A stretch of 26,860 bases of DNA from JBDHTS01 sp044220535 (GCA_044220535.1 JBGAQU010000028.1:1-26860); one strand, 5' to 3'; counted from the first letter of the stretch, positions 9,055-17,723 are shown. Made by a program: numbers and translations. Notes: generated from the letters alone by a model not told the origin.

Positions 9055-9081
9055 AAAACCCGGCTAGAGAAACCGGGTTTT
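9055..9081. terminator. Bidirectional intrinsic terminator
   Basis: AAAACCCGG and CCGGGTTTT form a perfect 9-bp stem around a 9-nt loop, with an A-run on one side and a T-run on the other. It lies between the convergent transglycosylase and phasin-like genes and can serve both. Confidence 0.88.
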
Positions 9082-9102
9082 CACATGCTGTTTTTCATCA
9101 AT

Positions 9103-9357
9103 CTAATTATTTCTGGCAGATTTCTTTTCTGAATGCTGCAAGTTATCATTGATGATACCCAATGCCCCTGAAAAGAGAGAGCGACCAAATTCCATCTGGT
9201 TCTGCACAATGCTGGTAAACAGTGTGTATTGCTTCTGCTGTAGCTCTATGCCTTCGTTCAGCACTCTGGATGCAAATTGGGTTTGCATCTTTCGTATTTC
9301 TTCCAGCTTTTCTCTGGCGTTCTCAAAATTTCCAAGAGGATTACTTTCTGCACTCAT
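9103..9357 (-). CDS. Short phasin-like protein
   Basis: 84 residues from the ATG at 9357. That ATG has better spacing to the AGGAG ribosome site than the ATG directly before it at 9360. The chain is helical and amphipathic (NAREKLEEIRKMQTQFASRV, then LQQKQYTLFTSIVQNQMEFG) with a Lys-rich tail. This looks like the phasin_2 type that coats polyhydroxyalkanoate granules, but it is shorter than most. No PHA synthase is in the window, so the role is inferred from sequence style only. It could be a general coiled-coil protein. Confidence 0.6.
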   Translation of the reverse strand: MSAESNPLGNFENAREKLEEIRKMQTQFASRVLNEGIELQQKQYTLFTSIVQNQMEFGRSLFSGALGIINDNLQHSEKKSARNN

Positions 9358-9385
9358 CATGATCTCCTAGTGTTTGGGGTTGAAG

Positions 9386-9826
9386 TTATCCAGCTTTCCT
9401 TACAGGAGCAGTTAAAAATAAAGACTTGTCACGGACTGCATCTGCAAGAGAGTATTTATTCAACGTGTCAATGAAGGCTTTGTTTGCGTCCATCAGATAA
9501 TGCTTGAGCTGGCAATCTTTTGTGATGCGGCAGGTATTCGTATCACGGTTAAAGCACTCCACGATATCCATGTTCGGCTCCAACGCCCCTACCAGATCGC
9601 CAAGCTTTAATTTCTCCGCAGTTTTTGCAAGTCGAAAACCGCCGCCCTTGCCTTTCGTGCCGTCCACATAACCAAGTTGCGACAATCTGTGTACGACCTT
9701 AACCAGGTGGTTGTAGGAAATGCCGTAATGACTGGCGATTTCCCTCACGCTGCAAAGCCGATCCGGGTGCGCGGCAAGGAACATCAGGCTACGAAGGCCG
9801 TAATCCGTAAAAATTGTCAGCTGCAT
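9386..9826 (-). CDS. nsrR: Rrf2-family nitric oxide-sensing repressor NsrR
   Basis: 146 residues from the ATG at 9826 (MQLTIFTDYGLRSL), the standard Rrf2 start, preceded by GGAAG. An in-frame upstream extension is ignored. N-terminal winged HTH (SVREIASHYGISYNHLVKVV), then the cluster cysteines C91, C99 and C105. D8 occupies the place of the aspartate ligand known in Streptomyces NsrR, so an NO-sensitive [4Fe-4S] cluster is expected. It is divergent from hmp, the classic NsrR target, and a putative operator lies between them. NO arises from nitrite handling, which fits the nitrate-respiration genes nearby. Confidence 0.92.
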   Translation of the reverse strand: MQLTIFTDYGLRSLMFLAAHPDRLCSVREIASHYGISYNHLVKVVHRLSQLGYVDGTKGKGGGFRLAKTAEKLKLGDLVGALEPNMDIVECFNRDTNTCRITKDCQLKHYLMDANKAFIDTLNKYSLADAVRDKSLFLTAPVRKAG

Positions 9827-9854
9827 ATCAGAGCTTCCAAAACCATTCTTTTTC

Positions 9855-9901
9855 TTGACCTGTCTAACATAGACTATAATATACATTAAAGATACATATT
9901 T
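9855..9901 (+). promoter_or_regulatory. hmp promoter with putative NsrR operator
   Basis: TTGACC (9855-9860) and an AT-rich -10 region (TATAAT 9875-9880 or TAATAT 9877-9882; 14 or 16 bp spacers) precede hmp. Immediately downstream ATACAT occurs at 9881-9886 and 9892-9897, 11 bp apart. On the minus strand this reads AATATGTATCT then TAATGTATATT, close to the NsrR half-site AANATGYATTT, but as a direct rather than an inverted repeat. The promoter call is tentative. Confidence 0.55.
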
Positions 9902-9915
9902 TAGAGGAATCTCCC

Positions 9916-11139
9916 ATGCTCAATGAAAAAACCATCCAGATCGTCAAATCCACGGCCCCCGTTTTGCAGGAGCATGGTGAAACGCTGACCAAACATTTCT
10001 ACAAACGCATGTTTAAACATAATCCGGAAGTCGCTCCGTTCTTTAATCCGGCACACCAAACAGCCGGCAACCAGCAGCGCGCTCTGGCCGGTGCGATCGC
10101 GGCTTATGCCGCCAACATCGACAATCTGGAAGTCTTGGGCGGCGCCGTTGAACTGATCGCACAAAAACATGCCTCCCTTCTGATCAAGCCGGAACATTAT
10201 CCGATCGTGGGAGAAAACCTGCTGGCCTCCATACGCGAGGTATTGGGAGAAGCCGCAACGGAGGATGTTATCAACGCCTGGGCGGAAGCCTATGGCTTTC
10301 TGGCAGATATCCTGATCGGCCGCGAACAACAAATTTATGAGGAAAACGCCGGGAAACCGGGCGGCTGGGAAGGTTTCAAGCAATTCCGCGTGATCCGCAA
10401 AGAAAAAGAAAGCAGCAATATCACATCATTTTATCTGACCGCTGCCGACGGCGCACCGCTTCCCGCATTCAAGCCAGGGCAATATATTACGGTACGCGCC
10501 GCAACGCCGAATGACTCAACAACTATGCGGAATTACAGTTTGTCCGATAAGCCGGGGCAAGACTGGTTTCGTATCAGCGTCAAGCTGGAAGTTCCGCCCG
10601 AAGCCGACACGCCCGCCGGCTATGTATCAAACATGCTGCATGATAAGATCGAGGTCGGTGACACAATCGAGATCGCGCCGCCCTGCGGAGAATTCTTCCT
10701 TGACGTCAGCGAAAAACATGAGCGCCCTCTGGTGCTTCTGGCGGCAGGTGTCGGCATAACGCCCATCATCAGCATCCTGCAGGCCGCATTGGACGCTATG
10801 CCGGAGCGCCAAATTATCTTTGTCCACGCCTCGCTGAACGAAGATGTGCAGGCTTTTAAAAAAGTGGTAGATGCACTGGCAGAAAACCACCCAAACCTGA
10901 GAACGCACTATCGTTACAGCGACCCTGGCGCCCGGTCGGGCAACGCCAGCACCGGTTTTGTGACAGCGGACTATCTGGAGCAACTGTTGCCGGGACGGGA
11001 TGCGGATTACTATTTCTGCGGCCCTCAGCCTTTCATGGTTTCAATTTACCATGACCTGATGAAGTGGGGGATCCCCGCTTCGCAAGTGCATTTCGAGTTC
11101 TTTGGCCCCCGGCAAGAATTGGAACGTACCGCGGCATAA
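9916..11139 (+). CDS. hmp: Flavohemoprotein (nitric oxide dioxygenase) Hmp
   Basis: Oxidises NO to nitrate with O2 and NAD(P)H in the cytoplasm; under anoxia it can slowly reduce NO. The 407 residues carry a globin domain (1 to about 140) with proximal H85, and Y29 and Q53 in the distal pocket, the same numbers as E. coli Hmp. A FAD domain (MRNYSLSD) and an NAD domain (AAGVGITPIISIL, then YYFCGPQPFM) follow. The ribosome site GAGGA lies 8 nt before the ATG. Control by the divergent NsrR is likely. A 12-bp inverted repeat follows the stop. Confidence 0.97.
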   Translation: MLNEKTIQIVKSTAPVLQEHGETLTKHFYKRMFKHNPEVAPFFNPAHQTAGNQQRALAGAIAAYAANIDNLEVLGGAVELIAQKHASLLIKPEHYPIVGENLLASIREVLGEAATEDVINAWAEAYGFLADILIGREQQIYEENAGKPGGWEGFKQFRVIRKEKESSNITSFYLTAADGAPLPAFKPGQYITVRAATPNDSTTMRNYSLSDKPGQDWFRISVKLEVPPEADTPAGYVSNMLHDKIEVGDTIEIAPPCGEFFLDVSEKHERPLVLLAAGVGITPIISILQAALDAMPERQIIFVHASLNEDVQAFKKVVDALAENHPNLRTHYRYSDPGARSGNASTGFVTADYLEQLLPGRDADYYFCGPQPFMVSIYHDLMKWGIPASQVHFEFFGPRQELERTAA

Positions 11140-11150
11140 GCCATACAAAT

Positions 11151-11195
11151 CATGATCCGCCATAGCACAAGAATTTTGTGAGCTGGCGGATCATG
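11151..11195. terminator. Large hairpin after hmp
   Basis: CATGATCCGCCA (11151-11162) and TGGCGGATCATG (11184-11195) are perfect 12-bp arms. A smaller CACAA/TTGTG stem (11166-11180) lies between them. It sits 12 bp past the hmp stop. There is no clear T-run, so it may be a terminator, an mRNA 3' stabiliser or a protein-binding dyad. The rest of the gap up to 11290 holds no gene that I recognise. Confidence 0.5.
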
Positions 11196-11294
11196 CTTAT
11201 ACGTCGTTTTCCCTCATAATCCGTATGATGTAGAGCCGACGTCAACGTCCTATGCGATCATTGATTTCAACAGACTTGTGTCGTATTTCTTTGA

Positions 11295-11450
11295 GACCTT
11301 TTTATTAGCGACAAAGGCGATGCCAGCGCCAGAACGGCAATCGATCCCGTGAGCGGTAAAAGTGTATACAAGGACGAAGCGATTATTGGAATAACTCCGG
11401 ATGGGTCTGTGTATTACTTCGAGAATAAGGGTAATATTATAATGCAATAA
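11295..11450 (+). pseudogene. YHS-domain remnant
   Basis: A 51-codon open stretch without a usable start (TGA at 11292-11294, no ATG in frame) ends at TAA 11448-11450. It translates to ...ARTAIDPVSGKSVYKDE followed by AIIGITPDGSVYYFENKGN. That is the pattern of the YHS metal-binding domain (DPV-G at the front, YYF-N at the end), although the YHS-type cysteine is replaced. YHS domains often accompany copper ATPases, and copA begins 56 bp downstream. It is either a truncated gene or one with a lost start. Confidence 0.5.
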
Positions 11451-11506
11451 AAAAAACCGCTCCCCTTCCGACGAGCATAAACATTCGAACAATAAGGAAT
11501 AAAACG

Positions 11507-13744
11507 ATGGCGCAGCAGCATGATCACGGACATCACCACAACGCGAGGTCGGATCATCATCCAGTAAAAGCAGATCATGCCTGCTGCACCCATCAGTCAA
11601 AGGTTTCCAAAACTCCTCCCGCTTTAGAATCGGGATCTGGAGCAGTTTATGTCTGCCCCATGCATCCACAGGTACGACAAATCGGGCCTGGATCATGCCC
11701 GATTTGTGGCATGGCGCTTGAGCCAGAGGTCATGACAGGCGAAGAAGGCCCAAGCCACGAGCTGGCCGACATGACGCGCCGCTTCTGGATTGGTCTTGCA
11801 TTGACATTGCCCGTTTTTGCGCTGGAAATGGGCGCGCATCTGACAAACCTGCATTTTGTAACGGGTTCTGTTTCCAATTTGATCCAGATGGCGCTGGCGA
11901 CGCCCGTTGTGTTGTGGGGCGGATGGCCGTTCTTTACACGCGGTTGGGCGTCCATCATTTCCCGCAACCTCAATATGTTCACGTTGATCGCCATTGGAAC
12001 AGGCGTCGCATGGCTTTATAGCATGGTGGCCACATTCGCGCCGAATGCCTTTCCTGAAGGCTTCCGGCGTATGGACGGCTCGGTTCCGGTTTACTTTGAG
12101 GCGGCTGCCGTTATCACCGTTCTTGTCCTTCTGGGACAGGTGCTGGAATTGCGGGCGCGCGAAAAAACGGGCGGCGCGATCCGTGCGCTCCTGAACCTTT
12201 CGCCGAAGATTGCCCGCCGCATCAATCAGGACGGGACAGAAGAAGATGTGCCGTTGAACCACGTTCATGTCGGCGATCATCTGCGGGTACGTCCAGGCGA
12301 GGCTGTGCCCATCGATGGGATTATCATTGAAGGTAAAAGCGCCGTCGATGAATCGATGGTCACCGGTGAGTCCATGCCTTCGGTAAAGGAAAACGGGGCA
12401 AGCGTCATCGGCGGCACAATGAACCAGACGGGCAGTTTCATCATGCAGGCGGAACGCGTTGGTGGTGATACCATGCTGTCGCGCATCGTGCAGATGGTGG
12501 CCGAAGCCCAGCGCAGCCGCGCGCCCATCCAGCGTATGGCTGACCACGTTTCCGCATGGTTTGTGCCTGTCGTCATGCTTGTGTCCGTCATGGCGTTTTT
12601 GGTCTGGGCAGCATTTGGCCCGTCTCCTGCTTTTAGCTACGGCCTGATCGCGGCGGTAAGCGTTCTGATCATCGCCTGTCCATGCGCCTTGGGCTTGGCC
12701 ACGCCAATGTCGATCATGGTCGGCGTAGGACGTGGAGCGCAGGCTGGTGTTTTGATCAAAAACGCTGAATCCTTAGAGCGCATGGAAAAAGTCGATACGC
12801 TGGTTGTCGATAAGACGGGAACGCTGACGGAAGGCAAGCCAAGGGTCACAAAGATCGTTGCCGAAGGTTTATCCGAAGACGATCTGCTCTCCTTTGCTGC
12901 TTCGCTGGAACAGCCGAGCGAACACCCGCTAGCTCATGCCGTCGTGGTAGCGGCTAAGGAAAAAGGTTTGACCGTCGCTAGAGCCGAGGATTTTGACTCT
13001 CCCACAGGCAAAGGCGTTGTGGGCAAGGTCAATGGCCGCACCGTGGCACTCGGCAATATCAAAATGATGACCGAGCTGAAGATCGATGTTTCCCATCTTG
13101 AAAAACAAGGCGACGAGCTGAGACAAGATGGTGCGACGGTTATCTTTGCCGCCTTGGATGGCAAGGCTGCCGGATTGCTGGCCATTGCCGATCCGATCAA
13201 GGAAACCACCCCGCAAGCCATCAAAGAATTGCGCGCTAGCGGAATTCATGTGGTGATGCTGACGGGTGATAATAAAACAACGGCGTTGGCTGTTGCCCGC
13301 AAGCTGGGAATTGACGAAGTGGAAGCGGAAGTCCTGCCCGAAGATAAAAGCCGTATCGTCAAAGAGCTGCGTGAGAAAGGCCGCGTGGTTGCCATGGCTG
13401 GGGACGGCACGAATGACGCGCCCGCCCTGGCCGCCGCAGATATCGGTATCGCCATGGGAACAGGAACGGACGTAGCCATGGAAAGCGCGGGCATTACCCT
13501 CTTGCGGGGTGATCTGATGGGCATTGCGAAGGCACGCCTCCTGTCCGAGGCCGTAATGAGCAACATTCGTCAAAACCTTTTCTTTGCATTTGCCTACAAC
13601 GTGGCGGGCGTACCAGTGGCCGCTGGGGTTTTGTATCCGGTGTTTGGTCTGTTGCTCAGCCCCATTATTGCGGCAGCGGCGATGGCATTTAGTTCCGTAT
13701 CGGTTATCGTCAATTCTCTCAGGCTTCGCAGAATTGGTCTATAA
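11507..13744 (+). CDS. copA: Copper/silver-exporting P1B-type ATPase
   Basis: Pumps Cu(I), possibly Ag(I), out of the cytoplasm at the expense of ATP. The 745 residues start with a His-rich tail (MAQQHDHGHHHN), then a heavy-metal-binding module (YVCPMHPQV...SCPICGMALEP, 48-73) in place of the usual ferredoxin-like HMA domain. The ATPase core shows VTGES (actuator), the membrane metal site C391-P-C393 (IACPCALGLATP), the phosphorylated D435 in DKTGTLTEG, EHPLAHAV (N-domain) and GDGTNDAPAL near 632. Ribosome site AAGGA lies 8 nt upstream of the ATG. It leads the copper/silver island. No CueR-type operator could be made out upstream. Confidence 0.95.
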   Translation: MAQQHDHGHHHNARSDHHPVKADHACCTHQSKVSKTPPALESGSGAVYVCPMHPQVRQIGPGSCPICGMALEPEVMTGEEGPSHELADMTRRFWIGLALTLPVFALEMGAHLTNLHFVTGSVSNLIQMALATPVVLWGGWPFFTRGWASIISRNLNMFTLIAIGTGVAWLYSMVATFAPNAFPEGFRRMDGSVPVYFEAAAVITVLVLLGQVLELRAREKTGGAIRALLNLSPKIARRINQDGTEEDVPLNHVHVGDHLRVRPGEAVPIDGIIIEGKSAVDESMVTGESMPSVKENGASVIGGTMNQTGSFIMQAERVGGDTMLSRIVQMVAEAQRSRAPIQRMADHVSAWFVPVVMLVSVMAFLVWAAFGPSPAFSYGLIAAVSVLIIACPCALGLATPMSIMVGVGRGAQAGVLIKNAESLERMEKVDTLVVDKTGTLTEGKPRVTKIVAEGLSEDDLLSFAASLEQPSEHPLAHAVVVAAKEKGLTVARAEDFDSPTGKGVVGKVNGRTVALGNIKMMTELKIDVSHLEKQGDELRQDGATVIFAALDGKAAGLLAIADPIKETTPQAIKELRASGIHVVMLTGDNKTTALAVARKLGIDEVEAEVLPEDKSRIVKELREKGRVVAMAGDGTNDAPALAAADIGIAMGTGTDVAMESAGITLLRGDLMGIAKARLLSEAVMSNIRQNLFFAFAYNVAGVPVAAGVLYPVFGLLLSPIIAAAAMAFSSVSVIVNSLRLRRIGL

Positions 13745-13823
13745 ATGGTCAGAATCCTGAATTCTCAATGATATAAGGCGGTTATCGTAAAAGTAGGTGG
13801 AATATTAACGAAAGTTTGCTAAA

Positions 13824-14255
13824 ATGGTCATCATGATGATGAAGCGTCTCATATGTGCCTTTGTCGCACTGAGTTTTGTCTTCGCCGGAACCCCCGTTCA
13901 GGCGGCGGCAAAAGAGATGCCATGCCCAATGACGAAAATGCATTCCGAGATGCAAAAATCCTCAGCACACTCTGACATGTCCGGTATGAAAATGGATATG
14001 AAGGATTGCGATAAATGCCCAAAATCGGCAGAGAAGAAACAGGCCAAGAAAACAAAAAAAGGCGGCTGTTGCGATGATCAGGCATGTAATGCCAAATGTG
14101 CTGCCTTGAGCAGTGCAGGTGGACAATTGTTCCCATCTAGTGACATTCAATGGAATGGGCCAAATGCGAAGGAAAAGGTGACGTTTTTGTCGTACCTTTT
14201 GCCTCCGTCCCATCTCCTGAAAACACCCGAAAAACCACCCAAATATCTCTCGTAA
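13824..14255 (+). CDS. Small secreted Cys/Met/Lys-rich protein, probable metal binder
   Basis: Up to 143 residues. The start is ambiguous because four in-frame ATGs lie between 13824 and 13839; the last (MKRLICAFVALSFVFAGTPVQA) gives the neatest signal peptide. The mature part has seven cysteines (MPCPM, DCDKC, GGCCDD, CNAKC), many Met and His residues (MHSEMQ, SDMSGMKMDMKD) and a Lys run. This composition suits soft-metal binding in the periplasm. It ends PPKYLS. I do not recognise a named family. Its position between copA and the cus operon supports a copper role, such as a chaperone or sponge. Confidence 0.7.
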   Translation: MVIMMMKRLICAFVALSFVFAGTPVQAAAKEMPCPMTKMHSEMQKSSAHSDMSGMKMDMKDCDKCPKSAEKKQAKKTKKGGCCDDQACNAKCAALSSAGGQLFPSSDIQWNGPNAKEKVTFLSYLLPPSHLLKTPEKPPKYLS

Positions 14256-14385
14256 AGGGCGAAGTGTGTCCGGATTTTGCGTTGATATGAGCATCGCGCG
14301 CTAAAAATCCTGGTATCTAGCCCCCTTTCCACTGCGGTTTTGCGATCTTTCGCAGAGCCGACCGAACGCATACGAGAGGTTTATC

Positions 14386-15624
14386 ATGATTAGAATTTTA
14401 ATACTTATTGTGCTGATCGGTTTCAGCATCGCGGCTCCCGCCCACGCGGCGGAAAAAGCCAAGCCCTCTGCGTCAGAGACACAGGGACAAAACGAAGCCC
14501 GCTTCGGGTTACTGCTGGAAAAATTGAAGCAGCATCCTGAAATCCAGGTCTATGTCAGCCGCGCGGAATCCTCGCAATACAATGCGACGGGCGAATTGGG
14601 TTTACCGGATCCGATGCTGTTTATCCAAGAGCAGGATTACCCCATCGGCTCCAGTATGTCGCGCGATCAAGAGCAGAAGATGATCGGCTTTAAGCAGGTC
14701 ATTCCGGCTTTTGGAACACGCGGAGCCAAATCCGACCGCCTGGGCGTTGAATCCCGTAAAAACAAACTGCTCGGCGATTACGCCTATGCAGCGATGAAAT
14801 CTCAACTTATCACGGCGCTGGCCAATTTGGCGCGCATTGAAGAGCAGGAGAAATTATTGTCGCAACAGGAGTCGTTATTCAGCTCCGAACGGACGAGCCT
14901 GAAAGGGCGGATCGCTGCCAACCAGGCATCGCAAAGCCAGCTTTCGCTGAGCGAGGCCGACAGCACTGATGTTTCGCTAATGCGTGCCGATCTTGAGGAG
15001 GAAAAACATGAGATCATGGCGATGCTTGCCAACATGGTTGGCGAGACACCGGATGTCCCGTTGCCCGCGATCGACAAAATTGCCTGGGATCAGGATGTTG
15101 CGAAAACATACCCCGTTCAGGTCGCCGCGCAGGATATTGAAATGGCACGCAAGGACGTTGATCTGCGCGAGTCCGAGTTCAACCCCAATTTTGAGGTACA
15201 GGCTAGTTATGGACGCATGAATGGCGGCGATAACGCCGGAACAATCATGGTGGGGATGAGTATTCCGCTTTGGGCCGCGCAGAACCAGCAACCCAAATTA
15301 TCGGGCGCGAAATCGAGCGTGCGCGCGGCGGCGGCCGATCAGGAAAACATCAAGCGCCAGACGTTGCAGAAATTAACCCATCTTGAAGCTCAGATCGACG
15401 CCAGCGACCGCAAGATCGAGCTGCTCAAACATAAAGAATCCCTCCTGAACGCATCACGCGGTGCGCAAACCAGAGAATATGAGGCGGGAAAAAGCGATCT
15501 TTCCATGCCCTTAAAGACACGGCGCGACATGGTGTCCGTCCGTTACCAACTGGCGGCGGAACGGGCGAAACGCACCACGCTGATCGCCGACTTCAACCAC
15601 TATTTCCTCGAAGGAGAAGAATGA
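14386..15624 (+). CDS. cusC: Outer-membrane efflux channel, TolC/CusC type
   Basis: 412 residues with signal peptide (MIRILILIVLIGFSIAAPAHA). Two outer-membrane-efflux repeats are rich in long coiled helices (AANQASQSQLSLSEADS, QTLQKLTHLEAQIDASDR) with the barrel-strand stretch FEVQASYGRM in the middle. It matches CusC/CzcC-type channels in length and forms the exit duct of the tripartite pump. Ribosome site GAGAGG lies 6 nt upstream. It overlaps the following cupredoxin gene by ATGA, so it heads a coupled operon channel-cupredoxin-cusB-cusA. The symbol is by context; it could be called czcC-like. Confidence 0.88.
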   Translation: MIRILILIVLIGFSIAAPAHAAEKAKPSASETQGQNEARFGLLLEKLKQHPEIQVYVSRAESSQYNATGELGLPDPMLFIQEQDYPIGSSMSRDQEQKMIGFKQVIPAFGTRGAKSDRLGVESRKNKLLGDYAYAAMKSQLITALANLARIEEQEKLLSQQESLFSSERTSLKGRIAANQASQSQLSLSEADSTDVSLMRADLEEEKHEIMAMLANMVGETPDVPLPAIDKIAWDQDVAKTYPVQVAAQDIEMARKDVDLRESEFNPNFEVQASYGRMNGGDNAGTIMVGMSIPLWAAQNQQPKLSGAKSSVRAAAADQENIKRQTLQKLTHLEAQIDASDRKIELLKHKESLLNASRGAQTREYEAGKSDLSMPLKTRRDMVSVRYQLAAERAKRTTLIADFNHYFLEGEE

Positions 15625-16313
15625 TGAAAAAACTGATGTTAACCGCCGTGCTGGTCATGCTGGCCAGTCCCGCATCCGCTAAGGAGTATACGATCAAAGA
15701 AGTCAGCGATCCCTCTGGTGACAAACCGTATTATTTTTCACCCGATAGGCTGACGATCCAGCCTGGCGATACCGTCACATTCGTTAACGCCCAAGAAGAC
15801 ATGCACGATGTGATGTTTGTCGAAGTACCGAAGGGCGTCGATGGAATGATCATGAGTCCGATGCATGAAAAAGAAGGCGACAAATTTTCCTACACCTTCA
15901 ATGTATCTGGAACATACAAGTTTCATTGCCATCCGCACGAAGCGCTCGGCATGAAAGGCGTACTGATTGTCGGGCAAGCATCGAAGCTGGATGAAACCGT
16001 GAAAATGGATCATCACAAGATGAGTGAAGAGGCAGAAGGGGGGAATTCTGACGCTGCAAGCACATCCAATCCAGAAAACATGCCATCACCGCTTACCCCT
16101 GAACAATCAGCGCAGATGCTGCATGACGGAAAACCCGTTTATTCCTGCCCTATGAAGATGACCTGGTTTTCCGATCAGCCTGGGCAATGTCCGTGCTGCA
16201 CGATGGCCTTGGAAAAAGTGAAGGACATCAAAGACGGCCAGGCGGTGCTGGAAGAAAATGGATCCGGCATGCAGATGGATATGAAAGACATGAAAATGAT
16301 GGAGAGTAAGTAA
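15621..16313 (+). CDS. Cupredoxin with C-terminal heavy-metal-binding module
   Basis: 230 residues: signal peptide (MMKKLMLTAVLVMLASPASA), a plastocyanin/azurin-like domain (about 22-118) with the full type 1 copper set H62, C103, H106 and M111 (FHCHPHEALGM), a His/Met-rich linker (MDHHKM), a CPMK...GQCPCCTMALE module (176-197) and a Met-rich tail (MQMDMKDMKMM). It lies where cus operons often encode the small periplasmic chaperone CusF, so it probably ferries or oxidises periplasmic copper for the pump. It overlaps the upstream gene by 4 nt, and its TAA shares one base with the cusB ATG. I do not know a named family for this exact two-domain order. Confidence 0.85.
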   Translation: MMKKLMLTAVLVMLASPASAKEYTIKEVSDPSGDKPYYFSPDRLTIQPGDTVTFVNAQEDMHDVMFVEVPKGVDGMIMSPMHEKEGDKFSYTFNVSGTYKFHCHPHEALGMKGVLIVGQASKLDETVKMDHHKMSEEAEGGNSDAASTSNPENMPSPLTPEQSAQMLHDGKPVYSCPMKMTWFSDQPGQCPCCTMALEKVKDIKDGQAVLEENGSGMQMDMKDMKMMESK

Positions 16314-17723
16314 TGAAAAAACAGCTGTCGCTTCTAATCGGATCAATCCTTTGCGCCAACGCCGTACTGAACAGCCTTGGTTCCGTTACAATGTTTAGTC
16401 CTCATACCGACAATATCCAAAAAGTTTTTGGAATAAGCGTTGCGCATGCCGAGGAAGCGGCGGCGGTTAAATACACCTGTCCCATGCACCCGCAGATCAT
16501 ATCGGATACGCCTGGAAAATGCCCGATCTGCGGCATGGATCTGGTGCAGATCGCGACTTCAGGCGTATCCCATGCACATGAAGAAAAAATGAATGTCAGT
16601 GGTAGTACCGTCGCTCCCGATCAAAAAGACCGAAAGATTCTTTACTGGTATGACCCGATGGTGCCGGAAAAGCGGTTTGATAAACCTGGTAAGTCACCTT
16701 TCATGGATATGGAGTTGGTGCCCAAATACGCCGATGAGGCGCAAAGTGATACTTCTGGCAAGCCCGTCATCTCGATCAACGCCGATACGGTTCAGAAGAT
16801 GGGCGTCCGCACGGAAAAAGTGACCAAGGGGAGCTTTGCCAAAACCATCCGTGCGACTGCGATTGTCATGGAAAACGAGCGCAGCCGCTGGGATTTGTTC
16901 AGCCAGGTTGAAGGAAGGGTTGAAGATTTGCGCTATAGCGCTGTCGGCGATCGTGTCAAAAAAGGCGATGTCTTTTATTATCTTTACAGTCCGGAGCTTT
17001 TGTCCCTGCAAAATGACTTTGTCGCCGCGCGCAAGGCGGGACTTCAGGATTTGGCGCAAGCTGCCAAGAAAAGAATGAAGCTGTTGGGGGTTGACGACAA
17101 GGTCATCGGCGATCTTTCAAAAAGCGGCAAGGCTTTTGAGAAAGTGCCGTTTTATATTCCGGCTGACGGAATTCTCGCCCGCCTTGAAATCCGCAATGGC
17201 CATTACCTGAAGATGAATGACGAGATTGGCCATATTCAAGACCTCTCTACCGTATGGCTGGAGGCGGCGGTGCCGGAAAAGGATCTCTCGTCTATTAAGG
17301 AGGGCGACACCGCCCAGATCGCGGTTGGCCTGCAGAAATATGACAGCAAGGTCGATTATATCTACCCCACCATTGATGCCGAGACGCGTACCGGAAAGGT
17401 GCATCGTCGATAACAAGGACGGGGTCTTGCGCCCGGCTTCTTATGCCGCCGTGACCTTTGCAACAGGTGCGGTGATGGAGCAACTGACTGTCCCAAGCGA
17501 GGCTGTCTTACGGAATACTGAAGGCGAGCATGTCATCGTGGCTTTGGGGAACGGCAAATTCCAAGCACGAAGCATTAAAACAGGCGGCGTGAGCGCAGGC
17601 CGCACTGAAATTATTTCCGGCCTGCAGGATGGCGACGATGTAGTCGTCAGCGCGCAATTTTTGATCGACTCTGAATCCTCGCTTCAGGAATCCTTGGGCA
17701 AATTTTCTGGAGGCCAGCAATGA
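16313..17723 (+). CDS. cusB: Efflux RND periplasmic adaptor CusB, one frameshift
   Basis: Membrane-fusion protein linking CusA to the channel. After a signal/anchor segment it has one heavy-metal-binding module (YTCPMHPQI...KCPICGMDLV, about 54-78), a second CusB-type one (YWYDPMVPEKRFDKPGKSPF and MDMELVPKYADE), then lipoyl/barrel domains (VGDRVKKGDVFYYLYSPELL). The frame breaks at about 17400: the first part ends TGKVHRR-stop at 17413, while the C-terminal part (VDNKDGVLRPASYAAV...PSEAVLRN...GLQDGDDVVVSAQFL) continues in another frame to TGA 17721-17723. One added or two lost bases would explain it. All neighbouring operon genes are intact, so an error is likelier than inactivation. The end overlaps cusA by ATGA. 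Confidence 0.88.

Noticed and set aside
9855..9870. FNR box before hmp (TTGACCTGTCTAAC)
   Set aside because: Only one half-site matches; the second half ATCAA is missing, and TTGACC fits better as a -35 element.
11451..11506. CueR-type operator before copA
   Set aside because: CCCCTTCC is present, but the paired GGAAGG arm and the long promoter spacer are not.
11250..11696. 148-codon open frame on the minus strand across the start of copA
   Set aside because: It runs antisense through copA and the YHS remnant, has no recognisable domain, and the plus-strand genes explain the sequence.
12929..13573. 214-codon open frame on the minus strand inside copA
   Set aside because: It is a mirror of the strongly conserved ATPase coding sequence with unlikely composition (His/Gln/Arg-rich).
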